A stretch of DNA of 64,000 bases from Paenibacillus plantiphilus. Its GTDB lineage: Bacteria; Bacillota; Bacilli; Paenibacillales; Paenibacillaceae. A program made the translations under genes and the position numbers. Position 1 is the first letter of the stretch. The number at the start of each line of letters is the position of its first letter. A model generated the notes under the pieces. The model was not told where the DNA came from, ran no database searches, and worked only from the letters and a program-made list of their open reading frames with translations. Positions 1 through 9,770 of this stretch are shown piece by piece. Where the stretch lies: the NCBI RefSeq assembly GCF_927798095.1, contig NZ_CAKMMF010000010.1, positions 117,025 through 181,024 of the forward strand, in the 5' to 3' direction.

Positions 1-232
1 GCGTGTATGAACGAACAGACTTCCCGGAGGACAGTCGGTGAACACAAGTTGGCGAACTATGCCAGCCTATTATTAGCCGGTCTGCGTAGTCGGGCGTTAA
101 CCGATCAAGCGAAATTGGCGATGTTTCATGTCATCGGCCGTTTCGAAAGTGTGGGTGGTACCACGGTAGCTTAGCAAATGCGCAGCTCTCGTCCCTTGAC
201 CTTATTTGAGGTGGAGGACGGGAGCTTTTTTT
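1..232 (+). promoter_or_regulatory. T-box leader of hisS, 5' end cut by the window
   Basis: The T-box sequence GTGGGTGGTACCACGG lies at 151-166. It is followed by a terminator hairpin whose arms are about 184-195 and 215-225, ending in a T run at 226-232. In a T-box the first element pairs with uncharged tRNA and forms the antiterminator that competes with this hairpin. The Stem I 3' side carries GAACACA around 40-46, so CAC (43-45) is the likely histidine specifier. Transcription into hisS, and probably aspS, would rise when tRNA-His is uncharged. The promoter and the 5' half of Stem I lie outside the window. Confidence 0.9.
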
Positions 233-269
233 GATGTTTGAGAAGCTGATTTGAACAGGGGGCTTAGCT

Positions 270-1550
270 ATGGGATTTCAGAAACTTCCAGGAACGCAGG
301 ATTTTCTGCCGGGATCGGTCGAACGCTGGCAGTTCGTGGAGAGCAAGGCGCGCGATATTTGCCGCAGGTTCAATTTTCGCGAAATTCGTACGCCGATTTT
401 TGAATCGACTGAGTTGTACCAGCGCAGTGTCGGCGAGACGACCGACGTTGTAGAGAAAGAGATGTACACGTTCACGGATCGCGGCAATCGCAGTGTTACG
501 CTCAGGCCGGAAGGCACGGCAGGCGTTGTTCGCTCTTTTGTTGAGAACAAGCTGTACGGCGAGCCCGAGCTGACGAAGCTGTATTATATCGGACCTATGT
601 TCCGCTATGAACGCCAACAGGCAGGCCGCTACCGGCAGTTCCACCAGTTTGGTGTTGAAGCGCTCGGCGCAGTTGATCCTGCACTCGATGCGGAAGTGAT
701 TGCGCTTGGCTACACCTTCTACACGGAGGTTGGCCTCAAGGGTGTCAGTGTTGAGATTAATTCTGTAGGCACTCCGGCTGTGCGCGCAGCTTTTCGCGAC
801 CGGCTGCTGGAGTTCCTTGAGCCCAAGCGCGAGCTGCTGTGCAAGGACTGCCAGTCCCGTATTGACCGCAACCCGCTCAGGGTGCTGGACTGCAAGGTCG
901 ATCAGGCGCATTTCGAAGGCGCTCCTTCTATCCTCGATAGTCTGGATGAGGAATGCCGGTCGCATTTCAAAGCGCTCAAGGGTCATCTGATGGATATGAA
1001 TATCCCGTTCACGATTAATCCGCGGCTTGTGCGTGGTCTTGATTATTACACGCACACAGCCTTCGAATTCAAAGCGGAGGGCATCGGCGCCATTGATACC
1101 ATCGGCGGAGGCGGTCGCTACAACGGTCTTGTAGCGGATATCGGCGGCCCTGATCAGCCAGGTGTCGGACTGGGGCTTGGATTGGAGCGGACAGTTATAC
1201 TGCTTGAAAAGCAAGGCGTTGAGCTCGACAGCCTGAATGGAGTCGATGTCTATCTTGTTGCGCTTGGGGAAGCGGCAGATCGTGAGGTTACGAGGCTGCT
1301 GCATAGTTTGCGGCTGCGCGGCATCGCTGCTGAGCGAGACTATCAAGGACGCAAGATGAAGGCGCAGATGAAGTCGGCGGATCGGCTGCAGGTCCGATTT
1401 ACTGCCATTCTTGGCGATGATGAGCTCCAACGGGGCGAGATTTCTCTTAAACAGATGTCCACAGGGGAGCAGCGGGTCGTACCGCTTCATGAGCTGGCGG
1501 ATGTAATTATTAAGGCTTCTATTACGAATATTAATAACGAAGGAGTGTAA
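270..1550 (+). CDS. hisS: Histidyl-tRNA synthetase
   Basis: Cytosolic class II aminoacyl-tRNA synthetase that charges tRNA-His with histidine at the cost of ATP. The 426-residue length is normal. The class II catalytic core fills the N-terminal two thirds, and the HisRS signature LVRGLDYYT lies near residues 252-260, followed by a glycine-rich segment (IGGGGRYNGL) and class II motif 3 (GLGLERT). The last ~100 residues form the anticodon-binding domain. The ATG at 270 sits after the ribosome site AGGGGG (257-262) and directly behind the his T-box terminator, which sets its regulation. aspS follows at once, so the two are probably co-transcribed, as in many Firmicutes. Confidence 0.97.
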   Translation: MGFQKLPGTQDFLPGSVERWQFVESKARDICRRFNFREIRTPIFESTELYQRSVGETTDVVEKEMYTFTDRGNRSVTLRPEGTAGVVRSFVENKLYGEPELTKLYYIGPMFRYERQQAGRYRQFHQFGVEALGAVDPALDAEVIALGYTFYTEVGLKGVSVEINSVGTPAVRAAFRDRLLEFLEPKRELLCKDCQSRIDRNPLRVLDCKVDQAHFEGAPSILDSLDEECRSHFKALKGHLMDMNIPFTINPRLVRGLDYYTHTAFEFKAEGIGAIDTIGGGGRYNGLVADIGGPDQPGVGLGLGLERTVILLEKQGVELDSLNGVDVYLVALGEAADREVTRLLHSLRLRGIAAERDYQGRKMKAQMKSADRLQVRFTAILGDDELQRGEISLKQMSTGEQRVVPLHELADVIIKASITNINNEGV

Positions 1551-1556
1551 TTGATT

Positions 1557-3356
1557 ATGATGTTGAAAACTCATTCTTGCGGCCAGCTCTCTAAAGCGGA
1601 AGTCGGCCAAACAGTTACTTTGAACGGCTGGGTACAGCGCCGCCGCGATCTTGGAGGCGTATTGTTTATCGATCTTCGCGATCGTACAGGCATTGTGCAA
1701 ATTGTGTTCAACCCTGATTTCTCCGGCGATGCGCTTGCAATTGCTGATCGTGCCCGCAACGAGTTTGTCCTTGCTGTCAAAGGCCAAGTGGTAGAGCGCG
1801 ATGCGGAGACGGTCAATACTAATATTGCAACTGGCGAGATCGAAATTCGCGTAACTGAAATTGAAATTATGAATGCGGCCAAAACTCCGCCGTTCCCGAT
1901 TGAGGATGGCGTAGAGGTTGATGAGTCGATTCGTCTGAAATATCGTTATCTGGATCTTCGTCGTCCGGAAATGCAGAAGACGCTGCTCCTTCGTTCCAAA
2001 TCGGCAAAGATTTTCCGCGATTTCCTCGACGGTGAAGGCTTTATTGATGTAGAGACGCCGATTCTGACCAAAAGCTCGCCGGAAGGCGCACGTGATTATT
2101 TGGTGCCAAGCCGTGTTCATCAGGGCGAATTTTTCGCGCTGCCGCAATCGCCGCAAATTTTCAAGCAATTGCTCATGGTTAGCGGTGTTGAACGCTATTA
2201 TCAAATCGCCCGCTGCTTCCGTGATGAGGATCTGCGTGCTGACCGCCAGCCGGAATTTACACAAGTCGATATCGAGACCTCTTTCTTGTCGCAGGACCAA
2301 TTGCTTGATTTAATGGAGCAGCTTGCTGTGAAGTTGTTCAAGGAAACTGTTGGTGCGGATCTTCCGGTTCCATTCCAACGGATCACGTATGCGGATGCGA
2401 TGAACAAATATGGGTCGGATAAGCCAGACCTGCGCTTCGGACTAGAGATGGAGGATATTACCGATATCGTCTCAAGCAGCGATGTGAAGGTGTTCGCTTC
2501 TGTTGCAGCGGGCGGCGGCGTTGTCAAGGCGCTCAATGCGAAAGGCTGTGCGAGCTGGAGCCGCAAGGAGCTTGACGACCTGCAGCCGTTCGCGGCGCGT
2601 TATGGCGGCAAAGGCCTCGCATGGGTAACCGTGAAGGAAGGCGAATGGCGCGGTCCGATCGTGAAGTTCTTCAAGCCGGAAGAGATTGCTGCGCTTACGG
2701 AGCGTCTTGCTGTAGAAGAGGGCGACCTGCTGCTGTTCTCTGCGGATAAGAAGAAAGTAGTTGCTGATGTGCTTGGCAACCTGCGTCTGAAGATCGGCAA
2801 GGATCTTGGACTGATCAACGAGTCTGAATTCAAATTCGCTTGGGTCGTTGATTTCCCGCTGCTGGGCTGGGATGAAGAGGCCAAGCGTTATGTGGCCGAG
2901 CATCATCCGTTCACTCGTCCGCATGACGAGGATGTTCATTTATTCGATACGGACCCGGGACAAATTCGCGCGCAAGCTTATGATCTCGTACTGAACGGCT
3001 ATGAGGTTGGCGGCGGCTCCATGCGTATCTACAAGCGTGAGGTTCAGGAGCAAATGTTCAAAGCGCTGGGCTTCTCCCAAGAATTAGCGTATGAGAAGTT
3101 CGGCTACCTGATGGATGCGTTTGAATATGGCACTCCGCCGCATGGCGGCATTGCGTTTGGCTTCGACCGTCTAGTCATGCTGCTGGCAGGCCGAACAAAC
3201 CTGCGTGAGACGATTGCATTCCCTAAGACTGCGAGTGCTACAGACCTGCTGTGCGACGCGCCGTCGGAAGTCGAGCTGTCACAGCTGCAACAGCTGCATA
3301 TCCGCACCGTTCCAAAGCCTGTCAAACAGCCTGAGACGACGGGTGCTCAGAATTAA
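1557..3356 (+). CDS. aspS: Aspartyl-tRNA synthetase
   Basis: Class II synthetase for tRNA-Asp in the cytosol. The N-terminal OB-fold anticodon domain ([20 protein letters not shown]) is followed by the catalytic core with motif 2 ([16 protein letters not shown]), a bacterial GAD insertion domain around residues 300-410, and motif 3 ([10 protein letters not shown]) near the C-terminus. About 600 residues is the usual bacterial length. The ribosome site AAGGAG at 1540-1545 overlaps the end of hisS. It could serve TTG 1551, ATG 1557 or ATG 1560, all in frame. ATG 1557 is chosen because family members start with a short lead before the TH(S)CG motif. Translation is probably linked to hisS. Whether this is the discriminating or non-discriminating form cannot be told here. 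Confidence 0.96.
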   Translation: MMLKTHSCGQLSKAEVGQTVTLNGWVQRRRDLGGVLFIDLRDRTGIVQIVFNPDFSGDALAIADRARNEFVLAVKGQVVERDAETVNTNIATGEIEIRVTEIEIMNAAKTPPFPIEDGVEVDESIRLKYRYLDLRRPEMQKTLLLRSKSAKIFRDFLDGEGFIDVETPILTKSSPEGARDYLVPSRVHQGEFFALPQSPQIFKQLLMVSGVERYYQIARCFRDEDLRADRQPEFTQVDIETSFLSQDQLLDLMEQLAVKLFKETVGADLPVPFQRITYADAMNKYGSDKPDLRFGLEMEDITDIVSSSDVKVFASVAAGGGVVKALNAKGCASWSRKELDDLQPFAARYGGKGLAWVTVKEGEWRGPIVKFFKPEEIAALTERLAVEEGDLLLFSADKKKVVADVLGNLRLKIGKDLGLINESEFKFAWVVDFPLLGWDEEAKRYVAEHHPFTRPHDEDVHLFDTDPGQIRAQAYDLVLNGYEVGGGSMRIYKREVQEQMFKALGFSQELAYEKFGYLMDAFEYGTPPHGGIAFGFDRLVMLLAGRTNLRETIAFPKTASATDLLCDAPSEVELSQLQQLHIRTVPKPVKQPETTGAQN

Positions 3357-3419
3357 TCCGGCCATTGAGAATGCGGGGTCCCATCCCCGCTCTCTTGACC
3401 AAAGGGGGCTTTAATCGTT

Positions 3420-4172
3420 ATGCTGCATCAATTCTCACGAACGGAGCTGTCGATCGGGCCGGAAGGACTCCAGATTATGAAGGGCAGCACAGTTGCTGTG
3501 CTTGGCATTGGAGGCGTTGGCGGCATCGCAGCAGAGGCGCTTGCCAGGACTGGCATTGGCCGCATCATCCTGATTGATAAAGACGTTGTTGATATTACAA
3601 ATATTAACCGGCAGATTCATGCGCTGACAACGACAGTGGGTCAGCCGAAGGCAGATCTGATGCGAGATCGGATTAAGCTGATCAATCCGGATTGTGATGT
3701 TATATCGCTGCGGATGTTCTACACCGAGGAAACGTATGAGAAGCTGTTCGAATATCCGCTGGATTATGTCGTAGATGCTTCGGACACGATTTCGTATAAA
3801 ATCCATCTGATCAAGCAATGTTTGGAGCGCAAGATTCCGATTATCTCCAGCATGGGCGCTGCGAACAAGATGGACCCGACCAGGTTTCAGGTAGCTGATA
3901 TTTCGAAGACCTCTATGGACCCAATCGCCCGTGTTGTGCGACAGAAGCTGCGCAAGGAGGGGATCAAGAAGGGCGTAAAGGTTGTATTCTCCACAGAGGA
4001 ACCGCAGAAACCGCGCGCCGATGTTACTCAGCGGATTGTGCCAGAGCATGCCCCGGAAATTCGCAAAGCGCAGCAGCCACCGGCGAGCAATGCATTTGTG
4101 CCGCCAGTGGCAGGGCTTATTATGGTAAGTGTAGTCGTTAAGGACTTGCTCGCTTCAGGAGGACAAGAATAA
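3420..4172 (+). CDS. tcdA: tRNA threonylcarbamoyladenosine dehydratase (TcdA/CsdL family)
   Basis: E1-like ThiF-fold enzyme. TcdA proteins use ATP to cyclise the t6A base at position 37 of ANN-decoding tRNAs to ct6A. The N-terminal Rossmann nucleotide-binding motif VLGIGGVGGIAAEALARTG lies at residues 27-45, and the family segment DKDVVDITNINRQ follows, as expected for adenylating E1-like enzymes. DASDTISYK and SMGAANKMDPTR are also typical of the family. 250 residues is the normal length. The ribosome site AAAGGGGG (3401-3408) supports ATG 3420. The stop overlaps the next start by one base, so the two genes are translationally coupled. Placement behind two tRNA synthetases fits a tRNA-related role. 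Confidence 0.9.
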   Translation: MLHQFSRTELSIGPEGLQIMKGSTVAVLGIGGVGGIAAEALARTGIGRIILIDKDVVDITNINRQIHALTTTVGQPKADLMRDRIKLINPDCDVISLRMFYTEETYEKLFEYPLDYVVDASDTISYKIHLIKQCLERKIPIISSMGAANKMDPTRFQVADISKTSMDPIARVVRQKLRKEGIKKGVKVVFSTEEPQKPRADVTQRIVPEHAPEIRKAQQPPASNAFVPPVAGLIMVSVVVKDLLASGGQE

Positions 4173-4837
4173 TGAACATTGAATTAATGAAGAAGCTAAA
4201 GCTGTCTCATGGCACGACTGCGCTCGTTCTGCAGCCCCCGAATCAGGAGTATGTGGAGGAGCTGGAGTTAGGCGAAGAAGTGACTGTGTACGACAAGAGC
4301 AAGGCGGGAACATATGATTTCGTCCAGTTGTTTGCCAAGGATATAGCTGATCTTGAAGAGCACGCGCCCGAAGCGCTGGAAGCGGTAAAGCGGGACGGTC
4401 TATTATGGATTTGTTACCCGAAGGGAACCTCGAAGCAGAAGAGCGATCTGAACCGCGACCGAGGCTGGAAATCAATCAATGAGAAGGGCTGGGAAGGGAT
4501 TGCGCTCATCTCCATTGACGATACGTGGTCGGCAATGAGACTGCGGCCGCGGGATTTCATCAAGAGCAGTCCGCGTTCAAGCCGTACGACATCTTCTGGC
4601 AGAACGGGCAATGCGGCTTCTTCGCAGCAAGCTCTCGTCGTTCCGGAGGATCTGGCTGCTGCTTTCGCCAAATCACCGGAAGCGGAGACATTCTTCACTG
4701 CGCTTGCGCCTTCTCATCGGAAGGAATATATTAGCTGGATCAATGATTCCAAGAAGGAAGAGACACGTGCCAACCGCGTGGCGGGCACGATTGAGAAGCT
4801 GCAGCAGCAGCTCAAGCGTCCTTCGGACAAGTCTTAA
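4172..4837 (+). CDS. DUF3052 + YdeI/OmpD-associated (OmdA) fusion protein
   Basis: Two recognisable parts. Residues 1-125 look like DUF3052 (LSHGTTALVLQPP, YDFVQLFAKDIADLEE, GLLWICYPKGTS, ISIDDTWSAMRLRPRDF). A low-complexity Ser/Arg linker (KSSPRSSRTTSSGRTG) follows. Residues 155-215 match the OmdA or YdeI-type C-terminal segment (VPEDLAAAF, HRKEYISWI, KKEETRANRVAGTIEKL). No catalytic motif is seen and no function is proven for either domain; OmdA-type proteins have been linked to bacteriocin tolerance in other bacteria. It starts on the stop codon of tcdA (TAATG), so it is made with that protein. It is likely the last gene of the hisS cluster, but no clear terminator was found after it. Confidence 0.8.
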   Translation: MNIELMKKLKLSHGTTALVLQPPNQEYVEELELGEEVTVYDKSKAGTYDFVQLFAKDIADLEEHAPEALEAVKRDGLLWICYPKGTSKQKSDLNRDRGWKSINEKGWEGIALISIDDTWSAMRLRPRDFIKSSPRSSRTTSSGRTGNAASSQQALVVPEDLAAAFAKSPEAETFFTALAPSHRKEYISWINDSKKEETRANRVAGTIEKLQQQLKRPSDKS

Positions 4838-4976
4838 TGATGAATATACAGTAGCTCTAGGGCTGTTCCGAAATTAGTGTTTGCCAGCTAATGCGGTACA
4901 GTCCTTTGTCTTTTGATATACCCGCTATGTTATGATTACGGTATTAAATTAATCGAATAATTAGGTGATTATCGTT

Positions 4977-6230
4977 ATGGACTTATTTACTTACAATCAA
5001 TCCAATGAACATCAACCGCTTGCAGAACGTATGCGGCCACGGACATTAAGCGAATTTTTTGGTCAAGAGCATTTGGTTGGCGAACACAAAGTGCTGCGCC
5101 GATTGATCGAGCAGGATAAAGTGGCCTCCATGATTTTACAGGGACCGCCTTCATCGGGTAAAACAACGCTGGCAACGATTATTAGCCATATAACGAAAGC
5201 CTGTTTTGAGAAGCTGAACGGTGTGTCCATGAGCATCGCTGAGCTACGCGCGGTCGTTCAACGAGCCAAGGACAATCTGAGCCTGTACCAGCAGCGTACC
5301 ATCTTGTTCCTAGATGAGATTCATGCGTTGAAAAGCAATGTGCAGGAAGCGCTGCTCCCTATAGTGGAGGATGGAACGATAACACTTATAGGCGCCACTA
5401 CAGAGAGCGTAGCGCATGATATTATCCCGCCGCTTGTTTCCCGCTGCCGCGTGTACCGCTTGGAGGCTTTGGGAAATGAGGATTTGGAGGGGATTATTCG
5501 TTCCGCTCTCAAGGACCCTGAACGTGGGCTTGGCGGGGAATACGAAATAACTGAAGAAGCGCTGGCGTATCTTGCTGACGTTTCCAACGGGGATGTTCGC
5601 AACGCCCTGATTGCTTTGGAAACTGCCGCTTACTCCATTTACAATACGAAGACCATTGATTTGAAGACCATTCAAGAGGCGTACGAATCGCGGATCAATG
5701 CCATTACGACTACCGATTTCTACGACCTTACTTCTGCTTTTATCAAATCAATGCGCGGCTCCCAGACCGATGCAGCTATCTATTGGCTTGCCCGTCTTCT
5801 GGATAGCGGCGTAGACCCTATGTATATTGTAAGGCGCATTGTGGTCCATTCCACAGAAGATGTGGGGATGGCGAACCCGCATGCGCTGCAAGTGGCAATG
5901 GCTGCGAAGCAAGCGGTAGAGTTTCTGGGAATGCCTGAAGGTCGTATTCCCCTTGCGGAGGCAGTAGTCTATATTTGCGAGAGTCCGAAATCGAACAGCG
6001 CCTACAAGGCGATAGGAAGGGCAATAGACGCTGTCAAAAGCCTTCGGAATTTCCCTGTGCCTGAGAACATACGCGATGGCTCCAAAAGCTATATAAACCC
6101 TATTGACAATCCGCGAAGCCGCATGCAGTATCTTCCCCCTGAGGTGGAGGGCTTCAAGTTCTACGAGCCTCAGAACTCTGGCACAGAGAGTAAAATTTTC
6201 GCAAAGCATGTGGAACGGAAAAATAGATAA
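4977..6230 (+). CDS. rarA: Replication-associated recombination protein A (RarA/MgsA AAA+ ATPase)
   Basis: Clamp-loader-like AAA+ ATPase that acts at stalled replication forks. The start PLAERMRPRTLSEFFGQEHL is the classic RarA opening. Walker A is GPPSSGKTT (about residues 55-63) and Walker B with sensor is LFLDEIHAL. The arginine-finger region (PPLVSRCRVYRL) and the RarA C-terminal domain (RGSQTDAAIYWLARLLDSGVDP, MANPHALQVAMA) follow. About 417 residues is normal. ATG 4977 follows AGGTG (4963-4967) at a good distance; the in-frame GTG at 4965 lies inside that ribosome site and was rejected. A 138-base gap separates it from the previous gene; only weak promoter-like hexamers were seen there. 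Confidence 0.94.
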   Translation: MDLFTYNQSNEHQPLAERMRPRTLSEFFGQEHLVGEHKVLRRLIEQDKVASMILQGPPSSGKTTLATIISHITKACFEKLNGVSMSIAELRAVVQRAKDNLSLYQQRTILFLDEIHALKSNVQEALLPIVEDGTITLIGATTESVAHDIIPPLVSRCRVYRLEALGNEDLEGIIRSALKDPERGLGGEYEITEEALAYLADVSNGDVRNALIALETAAYSIYNTKTIDLKTIQEAYESRINAITTTDFYDLTSAFIKSMRGSQTDAAIYWLARLLDSGVDPMYIVRRIVVHSTEDVGMANPHALQVAMAAKQAVEFLGMPEGRIPLAEAVVYICESPKSNSAYKAIGRAIDAVKSLRNFPVPENIRDGSKSYINPIDNPRSRMQYLPPEVEGFKFYEPQNSGTESKIFAKHVERKNR

Positions 6231-6532
6231 AAGCATATATCTTGCAATAAGCGATTTGGTGTGAATCGAAATGAGGCAGAAAATGAGCATAACGGCCAGA
6301 ATGCACATAAACGCAAGCAGAACCAAGAAAATGGCGCATAATGCCCAACCTATGCCTCATAAACATTACTATTGACCGTAAAATGGCGATCCAGAGCGAT
6401 TGAACAATTTGACGTAACGGTTCGCTTCGACTACTCTTATATAAAGATCATTTATAATTCTCATGTCCAGAAGGAGGTGCTCCTGTCGCTGTTGATAGCT
6501 GTTCTCATGCAGCAACGGTTGACAGGGAATCG
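6231..6532 (+). promoter_or_regulatory. Leader region of the CNNM gene with a hairpin-masked ribosome site and possible short leader frame
   Basis: No gene-sized frame is present. Eight-base arms 6271-6278 and 6353-6360 could pair over a long loop. Near the end an AAGGAGG ribosome site (6471-6477) sits inside a small perfect hairpin, AGGAG-GTG-CTCCT. After it runs a short frame with possible starts at GTG 6477, CTG 6483 or TTG 6492, encoding about LLSLLIAVLMQQRLTGNR and stopping at 6534-6536. That stop overlaps the TTG start of the next gene as TTGA. CCTGTC (6482-6487) and GACAGG (6520-6525) can also pair. This could be a coupled leader peptide or an RNA switch; no known riboswitch class was recognised. 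Confidence 0.35.
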
Positions 6533-7879
6533 TTGAGTAGTGACCCGTTACCCTTATTTTTGAATGGTATTCTGATTTTATTTCTAGTATTATTGAACGG
6601 CTTTTTCGTCGCAGCAGAATTTGCTATGGTGAAAGCAAGAAGCAGTCGAATCGACACGATGGCATTAGATGGTAACCGAAGAGCGCGGTTTGCTTCCTTA
6701 TTAACGAATAATTTGGATGCCTATTTATCCGCTTGTCAGCTGGGTATTACACTTTCCTCTCTTGGTCTTGGATGGATCGGGGAGCCCGCTATCGCCAAGG
6801 CGATAGAGCCTGTGCTGCTTAATTTCGGCTTTAATGAAGTTGCTATCCATACGATCGCATTCATCATTGCTTTCTCGATCATCACGGTTCTTCATATTGT
6901 TCTTGGAGAGCTGGCGCCGAAAACAATTGCAATCCGCAAAGCCGAGAAGGTTACATTGTGGACCGCATTGCCGCTCATCGTTTTCTACAAAATCATGTAT
7001 CCATTTATCTGGTTACTTAATGGCACTGCAAACTGGATGTTGACACGAATTGGGATCGAACCGGCTAATGAACATGAGTCGGCGCATACGGAGGAAGAAA
7101 TTCGAATCCTCATGAAGGAAAGTCACAAGTCTGGCCTGATTGATAATACGGAATTGACGCTTGTGGATAATATATTTGATTTTGCCGAAACCCATGCCAG
7201 AGAGATTATGATTCCGCGCACGGAGATGGTTTGTCTCTATGCAAATTTAACCTTTGAAGAGAATCAAGCGATTACGCTCAAAGAGATGCATACCCGCTAT
7301 CCGGTTTGTGACGGCGATAAGGATAACATTATCGGTTTCGTCCATATCAAGGATATGCTGAAGGTTACAGCGCAAGGACTGCATGATATTCGTCCGATGA
7401 CACGAACGATTACGACTGTTCCTGAATCGATGCAGATTAGTACGCTGCTCAAGCTGATGCAGAAGAAGAAGACGCAAATCGCCATTCTGATTGATGAATA
7501 CGGCGGAACGTCGGGACTGGTTACCTTGGAAGATATTATGGAGGAGATCGTCGGCGAGATTCAGGATGAATTCGACGAGGAGCGCGCTGATATCGAGCGT
7601 AAGGATGATGGCTCTCATTCCGTTAATGGACTTATGCTAATTGAAGAAGTGAACAGCTATTTCGGGCTTGATATCTCAAGTGATGATTATGATACGATCG
7701 GCGGCTGGCTCTATGCTCAGATTGAAATTCCGCCATCCCGTGATCAAAAGGTTTATCATCCGGACGGCTATGATTTCATAATAGAAGAAACCGATCATCT
7801 GCGGATATCCCGTATTCTAATTCGAAAGCTTGACAACAACGAGAATCTGGAAGCAGAGATTCAAGCCGAAACGGGCTAA
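6533..7879 (+). CDS. CNNM/CorB-type membrane protein with CBS pair and CorC_HlyC domain
   Basis: Membrane protein of the hemolysin-C/CNNM family, linked in relatives to magnesium or other divalent-cation handling. Order: CNNM transmembrane domain (residues 1-195) with LNGFFVAAEFAMVKAR, the SACQLGITLSSLGLGWIGEP motif and LGELAPKTIAIRKAE; a linker with TEEEIRILMKES; a CBS pair (residues 215-335) with IMIPRTEMV and DEYGGTSGLVTLEDIMEEIVGEI; and a C-terminal CorC_HlyC transporter-associated domain. At 448 residues it is full length. The start is probably TTG 6533 after AGGGA (6524-6528), overlapping the end of a possible leader frame. The call of family is firm; the transported ion is unknown. It ends at a bidirectional terminator facing mnmA. 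Confidence 0.88.
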   Translation: MSSDPLPLFLNGILILFLVLLNGFFVAAEFAMVKARSSRIDTMALDGNRRARFASLLTNNLDAYLSACQLGITLSSLGLGWIGEPAIAKAIEPVLLNFGFNEVAIHTIAFIIAFSIITVLHIVLGELAPKTIAIRKAEKVTLWTALPLIVFYKIMYPFIWLLNGTANWMLTRIGIEPANEHESAHTEEEIRILMKESHKSGLIDNTELTLVDNIFDFAETHAREIMIPRTEMVCLYANLTFEENQAITLKEMHTRYPVCDGDKDNIIGFVHIKDMLKVTAQGLHDIRPMTRTITTVPESMQISTLLKLMQKKKTQIAILIDEYGGTSGLVTLEDIMEEIVGEIQDEFDEERADIERKDDGSHSVNGLMLIEEVNSYFGLDISSDDYDTIGGWLYAQIEIPPSRDQKVYHPDGYDFIIEETDHLRISRILIRKLDNNENLEAEIQAETG

Positions 7880-7884
7880 ACGAT

Positions 7885-7935
7885 AAAAAAGAGCTGTTCC
7901 CGTCATCTGGAATGACATCGGGACAGCTCTTTTGC
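7885..7935. terminator. Bidirectional Rho-independent terminator between CNNM gene and mnmA
   Basis: Arms GAGCTGTTCCCG (7891-7902) and CGGGACAGCTC (7919-7929) pair. A run of A precedes the stem and a run of T follows it, so it can stop both converging genes. Confidence 0.9.
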
Positions 7936-7962
7936 TATTTCTCGGTTGATTTGGGGAGAGGC

Positions 7963-9111
<1,149 letters not shown>

Positions 9112-9295
9112 TCATTGTATCACATGTTGAACAACATTTTCATGAAGAAGACAACCTTTTTTCACCACAGCGGCTCGTAGTATGTTAACATAGAAGTGAT
9201 ATGGGAATACAATGAATTAATCAGACAGTATGCAAATAATGAGATGCAGCTTATATAACAACTGATGATTTTTCGTCGGAGAAGAGGTGCCGCTA

Positions 9296-9715
9296 ATGAA
9301 AATTTCAACTAAAGGCCGTTATGGATTAACGATTATGATGGAGCTGTCCGGCAAATTTGGCGAAGGTCCTACTTCGCTGAAAAGTATTGCTGAACGGAAC
9401 AGCTTATCCGAGCACTACCTGGAGCAATTGATCGCTCCGCTGCGCAATGCTGGCCTTGTGAAGAGCGTGCGAGGTGCTTATGGCGGATATATTCTGTCTC
9501 GTGAGCCGGAATCCATTACAGCGGGCGATGTGATCCGCATTCTTGAAGGTCCGATATCCCCTGTGGATTTCACAGAAGAGGATGATCCAGCCAAGCGTGA
9601 TCTGTGGCTTCGTATTCGCGACAGCATAGCAGAGGTGCTGGACTCAACGACATTGGCAGATTTGATCAACTTCAAGGATGAAGGCCATCTGGATTCGTAT
9701 ATGTTCTACATTTAA
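9296..9715 (+). CDS. cymR: Rrf2-family cysteine metabolism repressor CymR
   Basis: 139-residue winged-helix regulator. It resembles remembered Bacillus subtilis CymR along its whole length (KISTKGRYGLTIMMEL, GPTSLKSIAERN, LSEHYLEQLIAPLRNAGLV, SVRGAYGGY, ITAGDVIRILEGPISPV, final YMFYI). It has no cysteine, so it does not carry the three-Cys cluster site of IscR. In Bacillus, CymR works with CysK to repress cysteine and sulfur uptake genes. ATG 9296 follows GAGAAGAGGTG (9280-9289); an upstream in-frame GTG at 9287 is part of that site. It leads an operon with the desulfurase, PRC-barrel and zinc-ribbon genes. Confidence 0.93.
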   Translation: MKISTKGRYGLTIMMELSGKFGEGPTSLKSIAERNSLSEHYLEQLIAPLRNAGLVKSVRGAYGGYILSREPESITAGDVIRILEGPISPVDFTEEDDPAKRDLWLRIRDSIAEVLDSTTLADLINFKDEGHLDSYMFYI

Positions 9716-9770
9716 TGGGCTACTGGCATTTCACTAATCCAGCAGGAGCCTTGTTTAGGAAGAGGTACCC

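Noticed and set aside
264..2300. 678-codon open frame on the minus strand across hisS and aspS
   Set aside because: It is the codon-bias shadow of two clear synthetase genes and shows no family motifs of its own.
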